Source: a virus
Direction: 5' to 3' (one strand)
Virus record (IMG/VR): IMGVR_UViG_3300020582_000022
Location: 1 to 35,807 of that record
DNA: 35,807 nucleotides
The notes beneath the pieces are model-generated. The model did no database searches, was not told the origin of the DNA, and saw only the letters and a list, made by a program, of their open reading frames with translations. This document shows positions 1-8,020 of this stretch, piece by piece (position 1 is the first letter of the stretch; each line of letters begins with the position of its first letter). Position numbers and translations under genes: made by a program.

Positions 1-841
1 TATCATTATATCCTAATGGTTGACCTGAAAGACCTTGGACTGAGAATGGCGCTTGACTATTATTCGTAAATCCAAATGAATTACCTTGCGTTACGCCACT
101 ACCACCCAATCCAGAAATAAATCCTTGCTGCTGTTGTTGCTGTTGACCTCTTCCCAATCCTGATAATCCGCCTAAAGCAGCACCTGCAGGTCCACCTAAA
201 GCAGCACCAATTCCAGCATTAATTAATGGCTGTCTTACACCTTCCCAAACATTACGAATTCCAGAATTTTGTCCAGGAGCAATTCCATAATCAAACTGAG
301 GTTTAAGTCCAGCACTCAACAAGTTAAAAAGATTATTCGATTGTAATCCTTGCTCTTGAAGTCCATGTTGTGCTTGTAAAGCAGCAAGATCTCTTTCTAA
401 TCCAGCGCCAGCACTACTTAATGATTGACCGAAAGCTGAAGAGTTTAAAGATCCACCGCTTCCTAAAGAAGCAAAACGTTCTGCAAGTCCTGGAACTATA
501 TTTTCATTAAAGTTAGATCGAGCCTGGTTTGCAATGGGTGCGAAACTAGATTGTTCACCTGGAAGATTAAGCCCTTGCAAACCTTGTGGTATTAAATTTG
601 ATAAGAGTTGAAGTAATTGTTGTTGCTGAGGAGTATTAGTATTGATTGATACAGGTTGTGCTTCTGTTGATTTAAAAAAAGATGATTTAGGTTGAGTTCC
701 AAAAGGAACTGGGGTTCCAGTCGCTTGAGCTTGAGCGATTGCTTGTTGTTGCTGTTTTGCAAGAGCAGATTTTTGATGCTGTCCTCGAGCCTTAGCTTCT
801 GCTTTCATTTGTTTTGTCGTTAGTCTTCCAGCGTTTGCCAT
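1..841 (-). CDS. Gln/Gly-rich virion or ejection protein, copy A' (3' end outside window)
   Basis: Minus-strand reading frame open from the window edge to an ATG at 839-841, preceded by AGGAGG. It is a diverged copy of the complete 293-aa protein at 34599-35480. The N-terminus is basic and Gln-rich. It is followed by Gln runs, a central block with conserved Ala/Asn/Arg positions, a Gly/Ala-rich hydrophobic stretch, another Gln run and a Gly/Ser-rich tail. If the genome closes at 34636/1, the gene continues in frame through 34636-34599 and encodes 292 aa. Gln-rich, Gly/Ala-rich proteins after the tail genes of short-tailed phages are often internal ejection proteins (compare P22 gp7, gp16 and gp20). 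That role is inferred from position and composition, not from a recognised domain. Confidence 0.75.
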   Translation of the reverse strand, partial: MANAGRLTTKQMKAEAKARGQHQKSALAKQQQQAIAQAQATGTPVPFGTQPKSSFFKSTEAQPVSINTNTPQQQQLLQLLSNLIPQGLQGLNLPGEQSSFAPIANQARSNFNENIVPGLAERFASLGSGGSLNSSAFGQSLSSAGAGLERDLAALQAQHGLQEQGLQSNNLFNLLSAGLKPQFDYGIAPGQNSGIRNVWEGVRQPLINAGIGAALGGPAGAALGGLSGLGRGQQQQQQQGFISGLGGSGVTQGNSFGFTNNSQAPFSVQGLSGQPLGYND

Positions 842-851
842 TATACCTCCT

Positions 852-1370
852 TTATTGCTTTATATATTCTAAAACTACATATGTCGTAGTGTATTGTGAA
901 TAAGTCGCTGAAGTTGTAATTACTACATCATTTTTATCTACATATAATTCTACCTGACCTGTACCAGTAGAGCTAGCCAAAGGTAAAGGAATATAGAGCA
1001 AATTTATAGGATTACTAGCACAACCATAAATTTTAGTAAAAGAATATGAATTACCAGGATTAATATAATGTGGAATTTTTTTCGTATTATTATCAGGTAA
1101 TGGGCCACAAGCTACAAGTTTTCTAAATACCTGTATGGCATTATTCGTAAATGTCTGTCCATTTATAAATTCAAATTCAACAAATGCACCACTATCTTTT
1201 TTGTTTAAAGCTAGAGCTATTTGATTCATATTTTCATAAAGTTTAACTAAAACATTTCTTAACTGTTCATCTTTAGTTAATGATTCAACAAAATATAGAT
1301 CCCAAACATTAGTTGTTGGAATGAATAAACCGGTATTATCTCTAAAAAATGCATCAAATTGATTAGCCAT
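852..1370 (-). CDS. Conserved short-tailed phage structural protein, copy B' (172 aa)
   Basis: 172-aa protein starting MANQFDAFFRDNTG and ending VVLEYIKQ. A helical N-terminal half (about 1-80) is followed by a beta-rich C-terminal half with the FTKIYGCA segment, IPLP, and a C-terminal ITTSATYSQYTTTYVVLEY block. I recall this C-terminal pattern (histidine/glycine-flanked strand, F-T-x-I-Y-G, then V-V-L-E-Y) from uncharacterised structural proteins next to tail genes of metagenomic podoviruses; no function is known to me. It lies between the tail hub gene and A' (10-nt gap), so it is probably co-translated with A'. A partial second copy, B, is at 35491-35807. The C-terminal third is nearly identical between the two, while the middle differs. 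Confidence 0.85.
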   Translation of the reverse strand: MANQFDAFFRDNTGLFIPTTNVWDLYFVESLTKDEQLRNVLVKLYENMNQIALALNKKDSGAFVEFEFINGQTFTNNAIQVFRKLVACGPLPDNNTKKIPHYINPGNSYSFTKIYGCASNPINLLYIPLPLASSTGTGQVELYVDKNDVVITTSATYSQYTTTYVVLEYIKQ

Positions 1371-1389
1371 TACACATCCCCTTGCATCT

Positions 1390-1437
1390 CTATCCCAAAC
1401 ATATTAACTTTAATATGTTTATATGATCCACATTCAT
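1390..1437 (-). CDS. Possible 15-aa leader peptide upstream of B'
   Basis: ATG at 1435-1437 sits 6-8 nt behind a strong Shine-Dalgarno stretch (AAGGAGAGG, about 1443-1451). The frame encodes MNVDHINILKLICLG and stops at 1390. Most of it overlaps a perfect 11-bp inverted repeat, so ribosomes on the peptide would control folding of that hairpin just ahead of B'. Coding potential of such a short frame is unprovable by eye; the ribosome binding site is the main argument. Confidence 0.25.
   Translation of the reverse strand: MNVDHINILKLICLG
1397..1420. repeat. Perfect 11-bp inverted repeat upstream of B'
   Basis: Arms 1397-1407 and 1410-1420 are exact reverse complements (AAACATATTAA / TTAATATGTTT) with only 2 nt between them. 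It lies 27 bp before the B' start. Its role could be an operator, a cruciform or an RNA hairpin controlling B'. The corresponding place in the second copy lies beyond the right end of the window. Confidence 0.6.
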
Positions 1438-1455
1438 AAAAACCTCTCCTTTTTT

Positions 1456-1485
1456 AGCCATATCTTTCACGAGGTATGGCTTTTT
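1456..1485 (+). terminator. Hairpin after the tail hub gene, T-tract on the plus strand
   Basis: AGCCATA (1456-1462) pairs perfectly with TATGGCT (1475-1481), 12-nt loop, followed on the plus strand by TTTTT. The minus-strand hub gene ends only 4 nt away, but in that direction the hairpin is followed by A-rich sequence. It therefore looks like a terminator for rightward (antisense) transcripts, or a 3'-end stabilising hairpin for the hub mRNA. Confidence 0.45.
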
Positions 1486-4026
1486 CTATTGCATTCTGCT
1501 CGTTGGAGTCGCATAAAATACCATAGCATTCAATTGGAAATCTTGTAAGGCTACATATTCTATCTGACCGGTCGTTGTTGTTAAATCGTAATTATACATT
1601 TGAGAATTATTCATATATATCTGCAATTGTACGCATTGGCCTTCAGCATAAAGATACACGGGATGCCATAGTCTTGATTGAAACCTCTCAAGAGGCGCTA
1701 AAGATGGATCATATGGTTTTGTATCAAGTGTACCATTACCAGGAAGTGGGCCAGGACTCGCAAGAGTTCCTAATCCTTCACTAACTAAAGATAAGGTAGT
1801 AGAGGAAACGAGATAATCTACAGTCACTTGGCCATTTTCAGTTTTATCTACTAAGAAATCGACGCGTGGAATATAGATATTACGATCTTCTGATGTAAAG
1901 AAGTTATATTGTTTCGTTAATAAATTGATATTACTTACTCTTGCTACTGTACCGCCACCAATATATGTTCCTGTCATTGTCATAGGTTGGCCAAGATTAT
2001 CTAAAGATGTGACAGTAATAGAATTAGGAGTTCCAGAAAGAAATGGATCGACAGATACTCGAGCAACAACTCTATCAAGTGTATTACCCAAAGAATCAGT
2101 AAAGGTAACCCCTCCTACGGAGCCTAATAACACAAAGTCATTAAACGCTAGGTTATGATTAATAACAGAAAGAGTAGCAATACCACCACCAGATAAAGCC
2201 ATATTTGTAATCTGTAATCCAGGAGCATTCTCGGCAACATCCGATTTAAGAGCTACTATATATCCTTCTTGATTACCAGCAACAACACACTTGAATTTAA
2301 CATTGGTATCAGCGCTAGCATTATTATTCCATAAAGCTAAGTTTTGAGCCCAAGGCGTTGTTGTCTCACCCCATGTAGCACCAGGAGTATCAAGTTCTAA
2401 AAGGGTATAACCAAATGATGTAAATGAATCATCATTAATGCCCCAAGCATTTGAAACATAATTGAAGGTTAATACTTTATTCGGAAAATAAAAGTTACTA
2501 TCTCGTACTTCAGATGGATAAGTCCAATAAACCATTTCAGTATAATAATCACGAATACCAGCAATCCTTAAAGTTCCTTCTTCATCATTATGAAAACTAA
2601 ATATTAATGATGGTATCTTACTATCAATACGTTCTACATTATTACCAGAACATGCATGTATACCAACATTACCTATTCCTAATACTACTTGATCAAAAGG
2701 AACTTCTGAGAATGTAGATTTTGCACCTAATTCAGTATTAATTTTTTGCCATACAAATGGTTGAACTTGATTACCTGTAAATGCTAATTCATAAGTTGAA
2801 AATTCGAAATATACTATAAGTCTATCTCTAAGAAATTGGGCTGTCTTAATGGCTTCTTGAGTTGGAGCATCTGTTGCACTACCATATCCTGGAACATCCA
2901 TCATCCATTGCGTAGGGAAAGATGGATCTCCAATACCCGAATACCTAATTCTATTAACATAAGTTTTATCTACGCCATTCACATTTTCAACTGTATTTAA
3001 TAATAGGAGTCTACTTTTAAACTGAACAATGATTAGACCAGTTCTAATAAAATTATTACCTGTGAAATATATAGATGTATTAGGCATTGCACCTGTGAAT
3101 GTATACATACCATTTGCAGTATTAAATGTACCCGATCCCATAATATCTGTGCCGTTTATACTACTTGTAGATAATGCACCATTAGAAACAACTACGGCAA
3201 ATGCCGTATTGCCAATAATAAATACTTGACCTATAAATCCAGTCGCTCCAGGAACAGTTCCCGATGCATTTCCTGATCCATCAGTCGTTGCTATAATAGT
3301 TCCACGGCTATAATTTAAAACTGGTTTATGCCACGTAGTTCCATCGAAAAATCTTATACCATCTGCTGGTACAAAATTAGTTGTCCATAAATTATTTAAA
3401 TCAGCTGTGGCACCTTGATAATTCGTCGACCAGAAGAAATTATAATCCGTACCTGTCCATACTGAAGTGCCAGCTGTCAATCTCACCCAAAAATTAGTTG
3501 GGATATCGAAGATGTAGGAGAATTGAGTATCAAATGCAATCGTTGAAAAATCATTTGCATTACCTAAAAGATACTGAGTGATACCCATGATTGGAGTTGC
3601 CGGATAGAAAAATACCGAAACGCCGATCTGCGAATTAGAAATAGATACTTGACCAGTGGTAGTATTATAAGTTCCCGTAGCTGCTGAAGTTGATAGCATT
3701 GATGCTGGTGTACCAGTTTGATAAACTGTAAATATATCAGGATTAGGACCTACTGAAAATAGCTGTCCTATTTCAAATTCTACTCCTGGAACTGTACCAC
3801 TAAAGCTTCCTGACCCATCTGTTGTTCCCATAAAAATTCTTACACGAGAATTTAATTGTGAATCACCTAATAAAATAGATCCAAATCTTTTCCTAACCCG
3901 TCCCCTATAAACATACGCATTCTCTAGTGTCTCAAATGCATTATCATTAATTAACCAAGGCTTCAAATTCGTCTGGAATCCAGAATTTTCATCCGTAAAT
4001 CCAATAAGAAACTTTTGTACTGCCAT
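1486..4026 (-). CDS. Tail hub / DNA-stabilisation protein, P22 gp10-like (846 aa)
   Basis: Large protein starting MAVQKFLIGFTDENSG. I chose the ATG at 4024-4026 because it overlaps the stop of the upstream gene (TAATG) and follows GGGAG; the longer frame start 24 nt upstream lies inside that gene. Near the N-terminus it has an 'N-A-Y-V ... G-R-V-R-K-R-x-G' segment. In the middle it has 'R-D-R-L-I-V-Y-F ... S-T-Y-E-L', then PFVWQKINTELG, and a late 'I-H-A-C-S-G' stretch. These resemble the beta-propeller core of P22 gp10-type packaged-DNA stabilisation/tail hub proteins, though P22 gp10 is much shorter (about 470 aa). The extra length contains Gly/Thr-rich insertions in the first 300 residues and a beta-rich segment around 600-690. 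It lies directly after the fibre-like trio and adaptor gene, fitting a hub on which spikes assemble. Confidence 0.6.
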   Translation of the reverse strand: MAVQKFLIGFTDENSGFQTNLKPWLINDNAFETLENAYVYRGRVRKRFGSILLGDSQLNSRVRIFMGTTDGSGSFSGTVPGVEFEIGQLFSVGPNPDIFTVYQTGTPASMLSTSAATGTYNTTTGQVSISNSQIGVSVFFYPATPIMGITQYLLGNANDFSTIAFDTQFSYIFDIPTNFWVRLTAGTSVWTGTDYNFFWSTNYQGATADLNNLWTTNFVPADGIRFFDGTTWHKPVLNYSRGTIIATTDGSGNASGTVPGATGFIGQVFIIGNTAFAVVVSNGALSTSSINGTDIMGSGTFNTANGMYTFTGAMPNTSIYFTGNNFIRTGLIIVQFKSRLLLLNTVENVNGVDKTYVNRIRYSGIGDPSFPTQWMMDVPGYGSATDAPTQEAIKTAQFLRDRLIVYFEFSTYELAFTGNQVQPFVWQKINTELGAKSTFSEVPFDQVVLGIGNVGIHACSGNNVERIDSKIPSLIFSFHNDEEGTLRIAGIRDYYTEMVYWTYPSEVRDSNFYFPNKVLTFNYVSNAWGINDDSFTSFGYTLLELDTPGATWGETTTPWAQNLALWNNNASADTNVKFKCVVAGNQEGYIVALKSDVAENAPGLQITNMALSGGGIATLSVINHNLAFNDFVLLGSVGGVTFTDSLGNTLDRVVARVSVDPFLSGTPNSITVTSLDNLGQPMTMTGTYIGGGTVARVSNINLLTKQYNFFTSEDRNIYIPRVDFLVDKTENGQVTVDYLVSSTTLSLVSEGLGTLASPGPLPGNGTLDTKPYDPSLAPLERFQSRLWHPVYLYAEGQCVQLQIYMNNSQMYNYDLTTTTGQIEYVALQDFQLNAMVFYATPTSRMQ

Positions 4027-4640
4027 TATACACTCCCTAATGCTAACCAATAAACACTTGTAGCAAAGTTTGTAGAATTAACCTGTAAGTTAAATTGCGT
4101 TGTCGTGAAATTATTAACGTAGGGAAAGGCAGTTGTGAGATTGGTATAATTACCGGTTGGTGTAAAGTAAATTTGATAAGGAGTTGATCCAAATGTAGGA
4201 AATCCACCACCTGAAGGAAACACAATAGTATTAGCGCCATTTACAACACCAGTTTTAAGTCCCCACATCATAAATATAGTTGGCGACATAAATGAATATC
4301 CAGGAGATGCTGCACCTCCTCCACCATTAGCACCACCACCAGTTAATTGCACAATAGATCCATTAGAAGGATATCGATAAAATATCTCCGCTGGATTAGG
4401 TCCGGATGGAGTTGATTTAGAATAAACTGCCATTTCACCAGCTAATGTTGTAGGATCAGAACCCTGAAGAGGAAATGTAGTAAATGTATGTTTACCAAAG
4501 TCAGTTGGATTATTAAATCCCACATGATTAACATTAATTAATTCCGCAATAGCCTGGAAGTTACTCATAATTGGTACTTGAGTCGCACTAATCTTTTGTC
4601 CTGACTGAGGAATATTTGGAGAGAATGTATAATTTGACAT
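4026..4640 (-). CDS. Short fibre protein 3 of a paralogous trio (204 aa)
   Basis: Begins MSNYTFSPNIPQSGQ after AGGGG. The N-terminal ~100 residues are shared with the next two genes: 'x-P-Q-x-x-x-x-x-x-x-T-Q-x-x-I-x-x-N-F-Q', 'N-H-V-G-F-N', 'G-K-H-x-F', 'E-M-A-V-Y-S-K', 'E-I-F-Y-R-Y-P' and 'V-Q-L-T'. A Gly-rich linker (about 100-112) follows. The C-terminal beta domain carries 'M-W-G-L', a 'V-F-P-S-G-G' segment and a terminal Y-W-L-A-L-G, resembling the trimeric tip fold ending 'W-x-A-x-G' of many phage fibres. This looks like a virion-attachment stem plus exchangeable head. Stop overlaps the hub start. Confidence 0.75.
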   Translation of the reverse strand: MSNYTFSPNIPQSGQKISATQVPIMSNFQAIAELINVNHVGFNNPTDFGKHTFTTFPLQGSDPTTLAGEMAVYSKSTPSGPNPAEIFYRYPSNGSIVQLTGGGANGGGGAASPGYSFMSPTIFMMWGLKTGVVNGANTIVFPSGGGFPTFGSTPYQIYFTPTGNYTNLTTAFPYVNNFTTTQFNLQVNSTNFATSVYWLALGSV

Positions 4641-4649
4641 AATAACCCC

Positions 4650-5345
4650 TTATATACCAATTAAAGTAACTTGAATTTGAGATATAGTGCTATTAACATT
4701 AAACGGTCCACTATAATACATTTGCCCCGAACTATTATTTATAATATTCATACTATAATTAGGGATTGCTTCAAACTGAGCAGTCAATTGTACATTGAAT
4801 GGAGTTTGTGTAAATGAAGGAACATTGACACCACCAATAACTCCTGAAGGGAAAGTAATAGTATAAGGAGAAGTTGTAGTTTTTGTTACATAGTTAGATA
4901 CGGTGAAACTCATAATTAATATACCATTCGATAAATATTGCCACCATCCAAATACTGCACTTCCTAAAGGAACAGAAGTTGTTGCTATAAAATTACCTCC
5001 TGATGTTGCACCTGTTCCTCCTGAAGGAGTTGAAGTTACACCAGTGAGTTGTACAACATTACCATTATTAGGATATCTATAAAATAACTCTGCTTTATTC
5101 GCACTACTACCTACAGATTTAGAATATAAGGCCATTTCAGTTGATAATGTTGAAGGATCTGAAGATTGTTCAACATAATTAACAAATGCATGTCGTCCAA
5201 AAGTATTCGGTGTATTAAATGGTATATGATTAATTGCTAAAAGATCTTGTATATCTTGAAAGTTTCCCAAAACTGCTGGTTGCGTATTATTAATTTGTTG
5301 GTTCGCTTGAGGAATATTTGGAATATAGTTTGTAGTTAATGACAT
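4650..5345 (-). CDS. Short fibre protein 2 of a paralogous trio (231 aa)
   Basis: Same N-terminal module as its neighbours (PNIPQANQQINNTQP ... NHIPFNTPNTFGRHAF ... EMALYSKS ... ELFYRYPNNGNVVQLTG), then a Ser/Thr/Gly linker near 105-118. The C-terminal domain is different: 'F-G-W-W-Q-Y', 'I-T-F-P-S-G-V-I-G-G-V', a strand-rich stretch and a terminal 'I-Q-V-T-L-I-G-I'. Conserved base with a divergent distal domain is the usual pattern of gene duplication followed by tip diversification. Gaps to both neighbours are under 10 nt. Confidence 0.75.
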   Translation of the reverse strand: MSLTTNYIPNIPQANQQINNTQPAVLGNFQDIQDLLAINHIPFNTPNTFGRHAFVNYVEQSSDPSTLSTEMALYSKSVGSSANKAELFYRYPNNGNVVQLTGVTSTPSGGTGATSGGNFIATTSVPLGSAVFGWWQYLSNGILIMSFTVSNYVTKTTTSPYTITFPSGVIGGVNVPSFTQTPFNVQLTAQFEAIPNYSMNIINNSSGQMYYSGPFNVNSTISQIQVTLIGI

Positions 5346-5346
5346 A

Positions 5347-5982
5347 TTATATTCCCATCAATAAGAAATTAAAATTAACAACTTGAGATGCTGAAGAAGC
5401 ATTTTGCAATGAAACAGGTAAACTAGAATTAACAGGTTGGCCAGAATATATAGTCATATAAATAGGTAATGTACATCCAAAAGATGTAGGAGCTACACAT
5501 GCTGGAGTCTGTTGTATTTTGTACATAGGACCTTGCGTAAAATGAATATTCACTTGGGGATTAGAATTTGTAGCACAAGAAAATGTTCCCCATCTAAAAA
5601 TTATACCTGAAGGAAAACTACACCAACCCTGCGAAGCATTACCTCCGGATGTACCTGATGGAGGTGGCGGAGTTGACTGAGAAACTTGTTCTAACTGTGC
5701 AGTGCCGCCTGCAGGATATTGTATAAATAGTTCACAAGGATTAGGGCTACCAGTTACTTTTGAAAACATCGTAATTTCAGTAGTGTCTGCACCAGGATCA
5801 GTCGTATTAGGTAGACTTATAAAATTATGTTTACCACAATCTGTCGAATTAAATCCCACATGATTCACACCAATTAATTCAGCAATCGCTTGAAAATTAG
5901 CCAATATTAATGGTTGAGTAGAATTCATAGGATTAGATGGTTGTGGTGTATCTGGTGTATATGTATAAACAGGACCTGACAT
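5347..5982 (-). CDS. Short fibre protein 1 of a paralogous trio (211 aa)
   Basis: First of the trio in transcription order; strong ribosome site AAGGAG before ATG at 5980-5982. Shared N-terminal base: 'T-P-Q-P-S-N-P-M-N-S-T-Q-P', 'N-F-Q-A-I-A-E-L-I-G-V-N-H-V-G-F-N', 'C-G-K-H-N-F', 'I-T-M-F-S-K', 'E-L-F-I-Q-Y-P'. A Pro-rich linker (about 103-112) leads to a distal domain with 'I-I-F-R-W-G', several Cys (about 131, 156, 164) and the terminal 'N-F-L-L-M-G-I'. Cysteines are rarer in the two paralogs. Structural role inferred from family pattern and position next to the adaptor gene. Confidence 0.75.
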   Translation of the reverse strand: MSGPVYTYTPDTPQPSNPMNSTQPLILANFQAIAELIGVNHVGFNSTDCGKHNFISLPNTTDPGADTTEITMFSKVTGSPNPCELFIQYPAGGTAQLEQVSQSTPPPPSGTSGGNASQGWCSFPSGIIFRWGTFSCATNSNPQVNIHFTQGPMYKIQQTPACVAPTSFGCTLPIYMTIYSGQPVNSSLPVSLQNASSASQVVNFNFLLMGI

Positions 5983-5994
5983 AATATCTCCTTT

Positions 5995-7143
5995 TTAGAA
6001 TTGGCCGCCGCCTTGGTACCATCCCGGTCCATAAGCACCAGTCGCTGACTGTTCACTATAAATAGTAGCTGATCTCTGCGAAGTCTGTTGCATAATAGTT
6101 CTACGTAATACCAATCGCTCTTGTTTTTTCAAAGATGGCATCATCATATTTAATGATTCATAATCCATACGATCTTCAAAAATCTTTGCAGCTGCATTGA
6201 AAGCAATAAGCTGCCACCATTCATTCAATTCTGGAACATCACTATTCTGTAATAGTTCAGCTGGTTGCATAAATACTTCCATATCAATTCTATATGATTG
6301 ATCAGGAACTGGACGAACAACAAATTCACCATCAAAGAATAATAAAGCTTGAGGTAATGATGGATTAGTAGGAACTGTCTGACTATCAATGAGAACACCA
6401 TTTTGTGGGGCTGTAGGGAAAGTAATAACAAATTGACCTGTAAGATAATTAATATAATTTGTAACTGGAAATCCTACTGCAGACATATATGGAGCTGATA
6501 AAGATAAGACTGGAATAGGTCCATTAGGATTAGTAATAGGATTAAATGGTTGATCATTCGTAGTTAATGCATTATATAATAGTCCGAAGTTAGTTGGATT
6601 ACCCGTAACTGAATCTAAAATTGGTGAATCTGCCATTGCAAGACCATTATTATTAATATCAATGGAGCTAAATAGCACATTATTCTGCAATAATGTAATA
6701 AGTTGGTTACTATTTGGAGGAACTTGTGCTTGCTGAGAGTTAATAACTCCCGAAAAAGAAGTTGTCGTTCCATCACCTGTGACACCAATACTTGCAATCG
6801 AGTTAACAATAGGATAAATACCATAAAATTGTTCACGATCTTGAGAGAATAATGAATTATAACCTGCAATATAGATAGGTGAATCGGTGGTAATATATTT
6901 ATTAGTGAAGTTATAAAGTGGGCTTGCAGGATTAGTCGTGGTGGAATAAGTATCTATAAAAGGTAAAGTATAAAAAGTAAAAGTAGTCTTAAGATTAAAG
7001 AGACGTAAAGTTTCAGGAAAATCATATTGTACATATGTATTTATATATTGCGTCAATTGAAGATCTGTTAATTGAGCCTCAGACAAACTTCTCGTTAAGA
7101 GTCTTACTTTCTGCTTTATAGCGAATAATGTTGAATCTGCCAT
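5995..7143 (-). CDS. Head-tail connector/adaptor protein (382 aa)
   Basis: Starts MADSTLFAIKQKVRLLTRS behind AAAGGAG. The N-terminal ~45 residues contain 'I-x-x-K-V-R-x-L-T-R ... L-T-D-x-Q-L-x-Q-Y-I-N', a pattern I associate with conserved proteins beside portal and tail hub genes in short-tailed phages. The middle is beta-rich. The C-terminal ~100 residues hold 'F-F-D-G-E-F-V-V-R-P-V-P-D-Q-S-Y', then 'N-E-W-W-Q-L-I-A-F-N-A-A-A-K-I-F' with a basic helix ending in Gly/Tyr. That C-terminal helical part resembles tail tubular protein A-type adaptors. Position between head proteins and hub supports an adaptor role; exact homology is not proven here. Confidence 0.6.
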   Translation of the reverse strand: MADSTLFAIKQKVRLLTRSLSEAQLTDLQLTQYINTYVQYDFPETLRLFNLKTTFTFYTLPFIDTYSTTTNPASPLYNFTNKYITTDSPIYIAGYNSLFSQDREQFYGIYPIVNSIASIGVTGDGTTTSFSGVINSQQAQVPPNSNQLITLLQNNVLFSSIDINNNGLAMADSPILDSVTGNPTNFGLLYNALTTNDQPFNPITNPNGPIPVLSLSAPYMSAVGFPVTNYINYLTGQFVITFPTAPQNGVLIDSQTVPTNPSLPQALLFFDGEFVVRPVPDQSYRIDMEVFMQPAELLQNSDVPELNEWWQLIAFNAAAKIFEDRMDYESLNMMMPSLKKQERLVLRRTIMQQTSQRSATIYSEQSATGAYGPGWYQGGGQF

Positions 7144-7161
7144 TACTATCTCCTTTGTGTG

Positions 7162-7518
7162 TTAATAAGGAAGCACGTTTTGATACGCACTTGCTAATGT
7201 ACTATTTAGTTCTCCAAAAGGTACACACTGACTCAGTTGGGCATTTTCAGGAAATGTTCCAGGAGTGACATATACATTAAATTGAGTTGTATCAATATCA
7301 ATCGTAAATGTTGTACTACCTGTTACTATTATATCTCCAAATAAACCATTAGCTTCAGTCATGCCATATCCATTCGGAACAATTAATCTTACTATTAAGC
7401 CATCTATGTATCCATGAGCAAATGAAGTTGTAATTTGCGCAGGAAATGCATTCGTAATAGCAGTTACTATGCGCATAGCTGGTTTAAAAACTGGTTTTTG
7501 TTGTGCTGAAATAGACAT
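7162..7518 (-). CDS. Small virion protein with FCCH-like beta domain (118 aa)
   Basis: After a 19-residue Lys/Pro-containing N-terminus it carries 'A-Q-I-T-T-S-F-A-H-G-Y-I-D-G-L-I-V-R' and 'V-P-N-G-Y-G-M' with 'F-T-I-D-I-D-T-T-Q-F'. The same module ('H-G-Y-x-x-G-x-x-V-R-x-x-V-P-x-x-x-G-M') occurs near residues 205-285 of the 332-aa protein at 8021-9019. Phage proteins with this signature are commonly annotated as E1 FCCH-like; that name reflects a fold match, not ubiquitin chemistry. Probably a head or neck beta-barrel domain. It lies 18 nt ahead of the adaptor gene. Confidence 0.7.
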   Translation of the reverse strand: MSISAQQKPVFKPAMRIVTAITNAFPAQITTSFAHGYIDGLIVRLIVPNGYGMTEANGLFGDIIVTGSTTFTIDIDTTQFNVYVTPGTFPENAQLSQCVPFGELNSTLASAYQNVLPY

Positions 7519-7530
7519 GGCCCACCTCTC

Positions 7531-7761
7531 TTAACGAGCTATATTTTCAACAGTAATAATCTGTTTTTCAGCTGTATTACCAAAATCTTCAACATCCATA
7601 AACTCTAAGCTCTGAAACGCCATACGACGAATCTTTTGACCGATTGCTTGAGCTGGATTACCCGCTTCATCCTTAGTATAAGTATGAACTGGATACCATG
7701 TATTATTATTCAAGTGTTTAGCAACGCCAAGTGGGATTGTATAAACCTGTCCGTCAATCAT
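7531..7761 (-). CDS. Small conserved protein of the head cluster (76 aa)
   Basis: 76 aa, starting MIDGQVYTIPLGVAKHLNNN and ending QIITVENIAR. I do not recognise a domain; the 'V-Y-x-I-P-x-G-V-A-K-H-L-N' pattern suggests a conserved virion-associated protein. Its start overlaps the stop of the upstream gene (CTATGA), so translation is likely coupled to it. Confidence 0.65.
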   Translation of the reverse strand: MIDGQVYTIPLGVAKHLNNNTWYPVHTYTKDEAGNPAQAIGQKIRRMAFQSLEFMDVEDFGNTAEKQIITVENIAR

Positions 7762-7955
7762 AGAAAATCTCTCATTGGATCTTCTTTATATTTTTTAAAT
7801 GAAAATTCAACGATACCGCCTGGCACTTCATAGTATTTGAATACGCCTTTTACCATTTGACGATCTTTATCTCGTTGTATTTTTAAATCTTTAATCACTT
7901 CATCACGAGTTACAGGCGCTTGTGTTTTTGCCCGAGTCATATTTTTAGCATCCAT
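7758..7955 (-). CDS. Small conserved protein of the head cluster (65 aa)
   Basis: Charged 65-aa protein (MDAKNMTRAKTQAPVTRDEV...), basic helix in the first 35 residues followed by 'V-P-G-G-I-V-E-F-S-F-K-K-Y'. AAGGAAGGAA precedes the start. Overlaps the next gene by 4 nt. Function unknown; context suggests a structural or assembly role. Confidence 0.65.
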   Translation of the reverse strand: MDAKNMTRAKTQAPVTRDEVIKDLKIQRDKDRQMVKGVFKYYEVPGGIVEFSFKKYKEDPMRDFL

Positions 7956-7976
7956 AAAATTCCTTCCTTATTATAC

Positions 7977-8005
7977 TGGGCTCGCCCTGTTACTAAACGA
8001 GCCCA
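7977..8005 (-). terminator. Hairpin between head genes, no clear U-tract
   Basis: TGGGCTCG (7977-7984) and CGAGCCCA (7998-8005) form a perfect 8-bp stem with a 13-nt loop in the gap after the 332-aa gene. On the minus strand it is followed by GTATAATAAGG rather than T's, so it more likely acts as a partial attenuator or RNA-stabilising hairpin separating the highly expressed capsid genes from the downstream tail genes. Confidence 0.4.
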
Positions 8006-8020
8006 CAGTCTTATAACTAA

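Noticed and set aside
1925-3229. Plus-strand frames antisense to the tail hub gene
   Set aside because: No ribosome sites, no recognisable protein, and they mirror the codon pattern of the hub gene.
4027-4050. Eight-residue longer start for the tail hub protein
   Set aside because: It lies wholly within the upstream gene, and the MAVQKF start forms the usual TAATG overlap with a ribosome site.
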